From 66-474 sp036278635 (lineage in GTDB: Bacteria > Pseudomonadota > Gammaproteobacteria > Xanthomonadales > Rhodanobacteraceae), in NCBI GenBank assembly GCA_036278635.1, contig DASUKQ010000040.1, forward strand, positions 1-7,930: a stretch of DNA of 7,930 bases, read 5' to 3'. Below the pieces are notes generated by a model. That model did no database searches. It was given only the letters and a program-made list of their open reading frames with translations, and was not told the DNA's origin. A program made the position numbers and the translations under genes. Positions 1-6,600 of the stretch are shown one piece after another (within the stretch, counting starts at the first letter, position 1; each line of letters opens with the position of its first letter).

Positions 1-675
1 CTGATGGCGATCACGCACGAGCCCAACGAGACGGTGTTCCAGAAAACCGTCGGCGTCAGCGACTTCTACTTCGGCGCGGACGACTGGGACTACCCGCTGG
101 GCCTGATCCAGATGACCGGTAAATCGCACGCCGACACGATCCGCGGCGAGGCGCTGCCGGCGTGGCTGGAATGGTTGCCGGAGAAACCGTTCGAGTACCT
201 GGCGCGGCATTCGCTGGACTTCTGGCTGTCCAGCGAGGACCTGCCGCGCCCCGAAAACCGCATCCGCTACGACGCCTCGCGCGTGGTGGTCGAGCAGACC
301 GACAACAATTTGGAAGGCCACAAGCGCCTGCGCGCGAAACTGGAATCGTTGCTGGAACCGATGGGCGCGCATCCATTCCTGCTGGAACGCAACTATTACC
401 TCGGCAAGGACATCCCGATCGGCGGCACCGCGCACCAGGCGGGCACCGCGCGCTTCGGCACCGATCCGAAAACATCCGTGCTCGACCTCGACTGCAAGGC
501 GCACGAACTCGACAACCTCTATGTCGTCGACGCGAGCTTCTTCCCCTCGATCGGCGCGGTAAACCCGACCCTCACCATCATCGCCAACGCGCTGCGGGTG
601 GCGGACCGGATCGCGGGGCGGATGGGCGTTGCGACCGGCAAGTTGCAGGCGAGGGAAGGTTCTCTCGATGAGTGA
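1..675 (+). CDS. GMC-family FAD-dependent oxidoreductase, C-terminal part (5'-truncated by window)
   Basis: The frame is open from the first base, so the gene starts upstream; the ATG at 4 is internal. About 224 residues are visible, the C-terminal substrate-binding and active-site part of a glucose-methanol-choline (GMC) oxidoreductase. Numbering from the Met at 4, the signature includes TAHQAGTARFG (residues 142-152), holding the conserved catalytic His144. It is followed by NLYVVDASFFPS and then NPTLTIIANALR with Asn187, the usual second member of the His-Asn/His active pair, next to the C-terminal FAD-contacting region. The family uses FAD to oxidise alcohols, sugars or sterols and passes electrons to O2, a quinone or a cytochrome. 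The FAD-binding GxGxxG N-terminus lies outside the window, so substrate, acceptor and any export signal cannot be judged. It is followed after 117 bp by doxX-like, cupin and VOC genes in the same direction. Family assignment is firm; specific function is unknown. Confidence 0.92.
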   Translation: MMAITHEPNETVFQKTVGVSDFYFGADDWDYPLGLIQMTGKSHADTIRGEALPAWLEWLPEKPFEYLARHSLDFWLSSEDLPRPENRIRYDASRVVVEQTDNNLEGHKRLRAKLESLLEPMGAHPFLLERNYYLGKDIPIGGTAHQAGTARFGTDPKTSVLDLDCKAHELDNLYVVDASFFPSIGAVNPTLTIIANALRVADRIAGRMGVATGKLQAREGSLDE

Positions 676-676
676 C

Positions 677-701
677 GGCCCCGCGCGCTGCTGCAGGGGC
701 C
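677..701 (+). terminator. Post-stop GC hairpin, possible weak terminator
   Basis: One base after the GMC stop codon, GGCCCC (677-682) pairs perfectly with GGGGCC (696-701) across a 13-base loop. There is no T-run behind it, so a classical intrinsic terminator is not supported. It may instead act as a 3'-end stabiliser or as part of a Rho-dependent end. A short CCTG/CAGG palindrome (700-711) overlaps its 3' arm and could form an alternative fold. Confidence 0.3.
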
Positions 702-727
702 TGCGTGCAGGCGATCCAGCCAACGGG

Positions 728-750
728 GTCGCGAGCACGCTCGCTCCTAC
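728..750 (-). repeat. REP-type palindrome with GTAG head
   Basis: Read on the minus strand, this stretch begins GTAGGAGCGAGC and ends GCTCGCGAC. It holds a perfect 6-bp stem, GCGAGC (731-736) with GCTCGC (739-744), around a 2-base centre. The GTAG head followed by GAGCGAGC...GCTCGCGA closely resembles the abundant extragenic REP palindromes of Pseudomonas, Stenotrophomonas and other gammaproteobacteria, which are mobilised by RAYT (REP-associated tyrosine) transposases. Its intergenic position fits. Only one copy is in the window, so genome-wide repetition is inferred from resemblance. Confidence 0.6.
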
Positions 751-792
751 CAGCTTGGGTGTCGACAACCGCTTTGCAAACGGGAGCACGCC

Positions 793-1311
793 ATGTGGCT
801 GAATCTCTATTTCATCCCCATCGTGATCCGCGTGTGCCTGGTGGTGCTGTTCCCGTTCAGTGCGCTGGACAAGATCGTGTTCTGGAAGGACGCCATCGCG
901 CAGGCGGATTCGTCGATCCTGCCCAAATCCAGCGGTCCGCCGCTGCTCGTCAGCGCGATCGTGGTGGAAGGCGTGGCGCCGTTCTGCATCGTGTTCGGCT
1001 GGCACGACCGCATCGCCGCGCTGGTCCTCGCATTGTTCTGCGTGGTCACGGCCATCCTGTACCACCCGTTCTGGACGTTCGCGGATTTCTGGAAATCCGG
1101 CAACAGCGTCGCGCGCAGCCACTTCTGGGATTTCCTCAAGAACTTCGGGTTGGTCGGCGGACTGTTGTTGATCGTGTTCGCGACGCAGCTTGCGCCCGCA
1201 GGCGTGATCGCGCGCCGGCCGTTGTCGTCGACCGCGGTGTACACGCCGGCCGGCACCGCGCCGCCCGCGACGATCCCCGGATGGAGTACGGAGGACAAAC
1301 ATGGCCGATAA
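793..1311 (+). CDS. DoxX-family small integral membrane protein
   Basis: A 172-residue protein with four predicted hydrophobic helices (about residues 7-24, 49-69, 73-93 and 117-135), the usual DoxX four-helix layout. Typical family wording is visible: FPFSALDKIVFW after helix 1, EGVAPFCIVFGWHDRIAAL between helices 2 and 3, and the C-terminal block FWDFLKNFGLVGGLLLI. A roughly 35-residue polar, Pro/Ala-rich tail follows helix 4 and is longer than in many family members. The ATG at 793 is preceded by GGGAG (782-786) at a 6-base spacing. The gene overlaps the next start by 11 bases, so the pair is likely translationally coupled. DoxX relatives include the small subunit of thiosulfate:quinone oxidoreductase and redox-linked inner-membrane partners, but most members have no assigned reaction. 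A role moving electrons from a neighbouring oxidoreductase to quinone is only a guess. Confidence 0.85.
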   Translation: MWLNLYFIPIVIRVCLVVLFPFSALDKIVFWKDAIAQADSSILPKSSGPPLLVSAIVVEGVAPFCIVFGWHDRIAALVLALFCVVTAILYHPFWTFADFWKSGNSVARSHFWDFLKNFGLVGGLLLIVFATQLAPAGVIARRPLSSTAVYTPAGTAPPATIPGWSTEDKHGR

Positions 1312-1729
1312 CGCATCCGACAACACGCCCCCCAAGCTCGCCTATTGGCGCGTGGGGGTGGACGATCGCGGGGTCAGCCACCAGGATCGGCGCGAGATCA
1401 CGGATTTCGAGCGCCAGAGCATGGGCGGCGCGGCACCGCAGTGGAACGCGGTGCAACACACGACACCACGCAAGACGATCTTCACGGTCCTGCCGGTCGG
1501 CTGGACCGGCGACTGGCACGAGAACCCGGCGCCGCAATGGATCGTGCCGCTGTCGGGACGCTGGTTCGTCGAGACGATGGACGGCCACCGCGTCGAGATG
1601 GGGGCGGGAGACGTTTCCTTCGGCGGCGACCAGGGTTGCATCGCGGACGACGACGGCCACAAGGGGCATCGTTCGGGCACCATCGGCGATGAACCTGCCG
1701 TGCTGATGCTGGTGCAGATGGAAAAGTGA
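1301..1729 (+). CDS. Cupin-domain protein
   Basis: A 142-residue soluble protein with no signal peptide or membrane segment. The core (about residues 55-138) reads as a single small beta-barrel cupin: GDWHENPAPQWIVPLSGRW (70-88) corresponds to cupin motif 1, with His73 and Glu74 placed as possible metal ligands. It continues through MDGHRVEMGAGDVSF (93-107) and ends in the GHKGH block (119-123), which resembles motif 2. The ligand set is not the textbook HxHxxxxE pattern, so metal binding is uncertain. The start at 1301 is supported by a strong GGAGG (1290-1294) six bases upstream, lying inside the doxX gene whose end it overlaps. It could be an oxygenase, isomerase or small-molecule sensor; related proteins are generally annotated only as cupin-domain proteins. 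Co-expression with the DoxX protein is likely. Confidence 0.85.
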   Translation: MADNASDNTPPKLAYWRVGVDDRGVSHQDRREITDFERQSMGGAAPQWNAVQHTTPRKTIFTVLPVGWTGDWHENPAPQWIVPLSGRWFVETMDGHRVEMGAGDVSFGGDQGCIADDDGHKGHRSGTIGDEPAVLMLVQMEK

Positions 1730-1796
1730 CCCGCGAACCCGGACGCACGAGGACGACGCGGAACTACGCTTGCCACCGGCGCGGCGCGCGACGGCC

Positions 1797-2729
1797 GTGA
1801 GCGACGGCGTGCAAGCATTGTTGCGGATCGGGCGCAACACGGCGGATCTCGATCGTGCGGTCGCGTTTTACCGCGACGCGCTGGGATTTCATGTCGACGA
1901 TGCGAATGCCGGGCGGCCCGCATGGTCGCGCGTGCCCGGCGTGCCCGCCCCGCCTTCCCGTTGCGCGCGGCTGTCGGTGGGCGCGCAAGAGATCGAGTTG
2001 ACCGAATTCACCGACGCCGCGCCGTATCCGTCCGGCAGCACCTCGTGCGACCTGTGGTTCCAGCACTGCGCGATCGTGGTGTCCGACATGGACGAGGCTT
2101 GGGCCCGCGCGATACAACACGGTGCCGAGCCGATCACGCGGGACGGCCCGCAAATCTTGCCGCCCTCGACCGGATCGGTCATCGCGTTCAAGTTCCGCGA
2201 TCCGGACGGCCATCCGCTGGAACTCCTCCACTTTCCCGCCGGCACCGGCGATCCGTGCTGGCAATCGGTGCGCGGCGAGGGTCCGATGCTCGGCATCGAC
2301 CACAGTGCGATCAGCGTCGGTGATGTCGCGCGCAGCATCCGGTTCTACGAGCGGTTGGGCTTGCACATCGCCGCGCGCGGCGTGAACCGGGGCGTCGAAC
2401 AACAGCGACTCGACGATCTCGCGAACGTGGATGTCGATGTGATCGCCCTGCAGGCGCCCACGCGCACGCCGCACGTCGAGTTGCTCGGTTATCGGCGACC
2501 GCGTGGCCGGGGCAACGCATCCACGGACATCACATCGGTGGCCGCGGACCGACTGGAGTTTTCCATGCAAAACCTGCACGCCGCGCGCGACAATTTGCGT
2601 GCTCTTGACGCGACGATCAGGGCGCAGGGCTCAAGCGATCGTGCGAATGACTCACAAGCCGTACTGTTGCGTGACCCCGACGGCCACTGTGTCGTGTTGA
2701 CGCCATACGGGAATCGGGAGCAACGATGA
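1797..2729 (+). CDS. Tandem VOC (glyoxalase/extradiol dioxygenase fold) protein
   Basis: A 310-residue protein made of four beta-alpha-beta-beta-beta modules, that is, two vicinal-oxygen-chelate domains. Domain A spans about residues 7-147 (ADLDRAVAFYRDALGF near 16-31; FRDPDGHPLELLHFP at 133-147). Domain B spans about 164-303 (GIDHSAISVGDVARSIRFYERLGL from 166; LLRDPDGHCVVL at 290-301). Plausible metal ligands are Glu68, His90 and Glu142 in domain A and His169 and Glu228 in domain B. The last ligand position of domain B is Val300 where domain A has Glu142, so domain B may not bind metal normally. The GTG at 1797 starts just before the first strand; an in-frame TTG at 1770 would add nine Arg/Ala-rich residues. 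Neither start has a good ribosome site. The family includes glyoxalases, epimerases, fosfomycin-type thiol transferases and ring-cleavage dioxygenases; the reaction here cannot be named. Confidence 0.85.
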   Translation: MSDGVQALLRIGRNTADLDRAVAFYRDALGFHVDDANAGRPAWSRVPGVPAPPSRCARLSVGAQEIELTEFTDAAPYPSGSTSCDLWFQHCAIVVSDMDEAWARAIQHGAEPITRDGPQILPPSTGSVIAFKFRDPDGHPLELLHFPAGTGDPCWQSVRGEGPMLGIDHSAISVGDVARSIRFYERLGLHIAARGVNRGVEQQRLDDLANVDVDVIALQAPTRTPHVELLGYRRPRGRGNASTDITSVAADRLEFSMQNLHAARDNLRALDATIRAQGSSDRANDSQAVLLRDPDGHCVVLTPYGNREQR

Positions 2730-2830
2730 AAGCATCTTCCACCGTGTGCACCGATTGCGTCCGCATGATCGATCGACAGACAAGGAAATGGCACTCAGAG
2801 GGCGCGAATACCGGGTGGGTCAACAGGTGA
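2726..2830 (+). CDS. Possible 34-residue ORF with a CxxC motif
   Basis: An ATG at 2726 overlaps the VOC stop in an ATGA arrangement and is preceded by GGGAG (2716-2720) at a 5-base spacing, a better ribosome site than the VOC gene itself has. The frame ends at a TGA at 2828-2830. The product begins MKASSTVCTDCVRMIDRQ, is basic, has a Cys8-x2-Cys11 pair and no membrane segment. I recognise no family. It could be a true small protein, the stub of a decayed gene, or chance. The start context favours translation, but the short length and lack of recognisable homology keep confidence low. Confidence 0.25.
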   Translation: MKASSTVCTDCVRMIDRQTRKWHSEGANTGWVNR

Positions 2831-2844
2831 GTTTGCGAGCACTG

Positions 2845-2914
2845 GCGTGAAAAGTGCGCGAACGATTTGCGCAAGTGTCGAGGTCGCGTGAAAACGACAC
2901 GTTTGTGCTTGCGC
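2845..2914. promoter_or_regulatory. Nested inverted and direct repeats upstream of actA (possible operator or mRNA fold)
   Basis: Between the VOC/small-ORF region and actA, GCGCAA (2869-2874) pairs with TTGCGC (2909-2914), and directly inside it GTGTCG (2875-2880) pairs with CGACAC (2895-2900), leaving an 8-base bulge on the 3' side. The palindrome TTGCGCAA sits at 2867-2874, and AAACG-ACA-CGTTT at 2892-2904. The 9-mer GCGTGAAAA occurs at 2845-2853 and again at 2886-2894, 41 bp apart, close to four helical turns. The 3' arm overlaps the proposed -35 box. This could be a regulator site or a leader fold; no known operator consensus is recognised. Confidence 0.35.
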
Positions 2915-2936
2915 TGCGGCAATGCCTTGCGATAGT
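2909..2936 (+). promoter_or_regulatory. Putative sigma70-like promoter for the act operon
   Basis: TTGCGC (2909-2914, 3 of 6 matches to TTGACA) and GATAGT (2931-2936, 4 of 6 matches to TATAAT) are separated by 16 bp, about 40 bp before the actA start. The surrounding 2831-2977 stretch is the longest clearly non-coding gap in the window and is locally less GC-rich. The match is weak, so this is a suggestion only. Confidence 0.3.
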
Positions 2937-2977
2937 TTTCCCGTGCTGACCAAGGGACGGTCGCACAGGGATGATTG

Positions 2978-3625
2978 ATGGCGCAGTTGTTTCCGCGGCG
3001 TTTCGGTTTCCTGTTTCTGCTCGGCCTCGCCGCGGCAGTGGGAATCGGGTTGGCCTGGGTTTTTCTCTGGCGGGCGCAGATGGCGTACCCGGCGGGCCTC
3101 AACGCGCCGGTGGAACAACCGGTTCCCTTCAGCCACAAACACCACGTCGGCGACGACGGCATCGACTGCCGCTATTGCCACCAGTCGGTCGAGCAGTCCG
3201 CGTTCGCGGGCATTCCGCCGCTCTCGACCTGCATGACCTGCCACTCGCAGTTGTACACCCACCAGCCGGCGTTGGCGCCGCTGCTTGCGGCATTCCGCAG
3301 CGGTGTGCCGTTGCACTGGAAGCGCCTCTACAAGCTGCCCGACTTCGTCTACTTCAACCACGGCATCCACATCGCCAAGGGCGTCGGCTGCGCGAGTTGC
3401 CATGGCCAGATCGACAAGATGCCGCTGACCGCACGCGTCAGGAGCCTGACGATGCAGTGGTGCCTGCGCTGTCACCGCGATCCGAAGCGCTACCTGCGCC
3501 CGCGCGACGAGGTGTTCAACCTGCATTGGCACGCGCAGGACCAGCTCGCGCTCGGCGCAAAGCTGGTCCGCAAATACCACATCGACACGCGTCGCATGAC
3601 GGATTGCTCGCTATGTCATCGATGA
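2978..3625 (+). CDS. actA: Alternative complex III subunit A, membrane-anchored pentaheme cytochrome c (ActA)
   Basis: A 215-residue protein with an N-terminal hydrophobic helix (about residues 9-31) after a short basic segment, serving as signal anchor, and a periplasmic domain with exactly five c-type haem sites. These are CRYCH (64-68), CMTCH (85-89), CASCH (138-142), CLRCH (162-166) and CSLCH (210-214), the last ending one residue before the C-terminus. Five haems plus an N-terminal anchor directly before an ActB gene is diagnostic of ActA in alternative complex III. By family knowledge it accepts electrons from the ActB clusters and passes them toward monohaem cytochrome c or a coupled oxidase. 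The ATG at 2978 is chosen because AGGG (2967-2970) lies seven bases upstream; a TTG at 2975 would add one residue. It overlaps actB, and a promoter and repeat region lies upstream. Confidence 0.94.
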   Translation: MAQLFPRRFGFLFLLGLAAAVGIGLAWVFLWRAQMAYPAGLNAPVEQPVPFSHKHHVGDDGIDCRYCHQSVEQSAFAGIPPLSTCMTCHSQLYTHQPALAPLLAAFRSGVPLHWKRLYKLPDFVYFNHGIHIAKGVGCASCHGQIDKMPLTARVRSLTMQWCLRCHRDPKRYLRPRDEVFNLHWHAQDQLALGAKLVRKYHIDTRRMTDCSLCHR

Positions 3626-6600
3626 AGCCGACGCTGCCCGGGACGCACGCTGCGTTCGATCCGAATGCGGCGCGCGAAAAGCTGGCCGCGACACGTGGGC
3701 CGGTGTACTGGCGAAGCCTGGAAGAGCTCGCCGACAGCGAAGGTTTCCGTCGCTGGCTGCGCCAGCAGAACCCCAGGCTCGGCGAGGCGCTGCTGATGGA
3801 CCGACGCGGCTTCCTGAAGCTCCTCGGCGCGTCGCTGGCACTCGCCGGTCTCGCCGCCTGCAGCCATCCGCCGCAAACCGGGATCGTGCCGTACGTGCAC
3901 AAGCCCATCGGGCAGGTCGATGGACTGCCCCGGTATTTCGCGACCGTGCTGACGCGTGAAGGCTACGCGCAGGGCGTGCTGGTCGCGGACCACCAGGGAC
4001 GACCGACCAAGGCCGAAGGCAACCCGGGGCATCCGGCGAGCCTCGGCGGCACCGACATCTTCGCGCAGGCCGCGATCCTGCAACTGTGGGATCCCGATCG
4101 TTCGCAATCCATCCGGCATCGCGGCGTGACCTCGACGTGGGATGAATTCGTCGCGGCGGCGCTTGCGACGTCTGCGCGGTTCGACCGAAGCGGCGGAGAT
4201 GGATTGCACGTGCTGACCGGACCGGTCACTTCGCCGACGCTCGCCGCGCAACTCGACACGCTCGCCCGCCGGTATCCGAAGTCGCGTTGGCACGTGCATC
4301 GCCCCGGCGGCGGCCGCAACACACACGACGGCGCGCAACTCGCGTTCGGACGACCGCTGTCGACGCGGCTGCACCTGGATCGGGCCCGGGTGATCGTGGC
4401 GCTGGATGCCGATCCATTGTCGGATCCCGCGGCCGGCACCCGCTACGGGCGCGACTACGCGACGACGCGTCAGCCCGACCAAAACCACGGTGCAATGTCG
4501 CGCCTGTATGCGATCGAGCCGACGCCTTCCTTGACGGGTTTGATGGCCGACCACCGGCTGCCGCTGGCATTTCCGGAAGTTGGCGGGTTCACGCTGCAAC
4601 TTGCGCGCAAGATCGGAGTTGCGGTGCCGGCCGGTGCTGCGCCCGCCACGGGCGAACAGGCGCGCTGGCTGGAGGCGCTCGGCGCCGACCTGCAAGCCCA
4701 TCGCGGTGCGTCGCTGATCCTCGTGGGGGCGTTGCAACCAGCGTGGCTGCATGCGCTCGGCCACGCGATGAACGCCGCGCTCGGCAACGTGGGCAAGACG
4801 ATCGACTTCAGCGCACCGGTCGAAGCGCTTCCTGCGAAAGACGACGGCCTCGCCGGCCTCGCGTCGGCAATGCACGCGGGCAGGGTCGACACCCTGCTGG
4901 CACTGGAGGCGAATCCGGTGTACGACGCGCCGGCGGACCTCGATTTCACGACGGCACTGAAACGTGTTCCGCACCTGCTGCATCTCGGTTTGTATCTCGA
5001 CGAAACCGGCGAGGTCGCGGAATGGCACGTGCCGCTGGCGCACCCGCTGGAGGCGTGGTCGGATGCGCGCGCGTTCGATGGCACCGCCAGCATCGCCCAG
5101 CCGCTGATCGCGCCGCTCTACGACGGCAAATCCGTACACGAGGTGCTCGCGGCGTTCACCGGTGACAACCTGGTCGAGGGTCATGCGCTGGTGCGCAGGC
5201 AGTGGCGGTCGAAGCTGCCCGACGACAAGTCGTGGAACGCGGCATTGCAGGCGGGCGTCGTCCCCAACACCGCGCTGCCCGCGGTGGCAACCTCTCGCCC
5301 CAGGCTTGCCCCTCAAGGTGGAAAGGCCGTCATTCCGGCGAAAGCCGGACTGCGGAGGCAGGACGCCGGAGCGAACATCGGCGAAGCCGATGGCCCGAAG
5401 GGCGCGCCGCAGGAGCGGCGCGTAACCCATTTTGATCTTGGCAACAGCAACATGGATCCCGGCTTTCGCCAGGGTGACGAGCAAAAAGCGGGTCATTCGC
5501 GGTCCCAAGTCCGCTCGGGCAAAAACGAGACGAGCACGCGGCGCATGGCGGGTGTGGGGGGAAGTACCCAACGATTGGAGTTGTTGTTGCGCCCCGATCC
5601 CACCATCGGCGATGGCCACTGGGCCAACAACGGCTGGCTGCAGGAACTTCCCAAACCGTTGACGCAACTGACCTGGGACAACGCGGCGCTGATTTCGCCG
5701 GCGCTGGCGGCCGGGCGCAAGCTCAAGAACGGTGACATGGTCGAATTGCGCGCAGGCGGCCGCAAGCTCGAGGTGCCGGTGTGGATCGTGCCGGGTCAGG
5801 CGGCCCGCACCATCACCCTGCACCTCGGTTACGGCCGCCGCAGCGCAGGGCACGTCGGCAATGGCCTCGGGTTCGATGCGTATGCGCTGCAGACTTCCGA
5901 ATCCCCGGGCTGGATCGGCGACGTCGCGATCGCCGCGACCGGCCGGCATTACCCGTTCGCCGGCACCCAGCACCACTTCAACATGGAAGGCCGCGACCTG
6001 GTGCGCGAGGGCACGCTCGCCGAGTACCTGCAGGATCCGCATTTCGCGACCGCACACGATCGCTATCCATCGGATCCCCCCAGCCTGTACCCCGACTACC
6101 CGCCGGGCGAATACGCGTGGGGGATGACCATCGACCTCAACGCCTGCATCGGCTGCAAGGCCTGCACGATCGCGTGCCAGGCCGAGAACAACATCCCGGT
6201 GGTCGGCAAGGACCAGGTGCGGATGGGCCGCGAGATGCACTGGATCCGGGTCGATCATTACCACGTCGGCGGCGCGGACAATCCGCGCACGGTCTCCCAG
6301 CCGGTGCCGTGCATGATGTGCGAGCACGCACCGTGCGAAGTCGTGTGCCCGGTGGGCGCGACGGTGCACGATTCGGAAGGCCTGAACCTGCAGGTGTACA
6401 ACCGCTGCGTCGGCACGCGGTTCTGTTCCAACAACTGTCCGTACAAGGTGCGCCGCTTCAACTTCCTGCAATACGCGGACAAGACGACGCCGCAATTGAA
6501 GGCGATGCGCAACCCGGAGGTGAGCGTTCGCCGCCGCGGCGTAATGGAAAAGTGCACCTATTGCATCCAGCGGATCGAAACCGCGCACATCCAGGCCGAC

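Noticed and set aside
672..1706. A + strand open frame of about 344 codons overlapping doxX and the cupin gene
   Set aside because: It is Arg/Ala-rich with no recognisable domain and is a shifted-frame shadow of two well supported genes that have good ribosome sites.
1730..1796. A terminator or promoter between the cupin and VOC genes
   Set aside because: No hairpin with a T-run and no convincing -35/-10 pair is visible in this 67-base gap.
2795..3580. A minus-strand open frame of about 261 codons across the actA promoter region and actA
   Set aside because: It is antisense to the five haem motifs, has no domain, and would run through the structured non-coding gap.
2971..3612. Extension of actB upstream to the ATG at 2971, giving a 1286-residue protein
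   Set aside because: The added 214 residues overlap actA out of frame, are Arg/Pro/Ala-rich and lack any domain. actA has five intact haem motifs, so ActB starts near 3613 or 3622.
5329..5478. Possibility that the repeat in actB is a CRISPR unit, an intron or an insertion sequence with transposase
   Set aside because: There is one inverted-ended unit without regularly spaced copies, no transposase gene and no intron core. The frame stays open, so a short non-autonomous palindromic repeat is the simpler reading.
5531..5539. The 9-mer CGAGCACGC shared with the REP palindrome at 732-740
   Set aside because: Nine matching bases in GC-rich DNA without the surrounding palindrome or GTAG head is within chance expectation.
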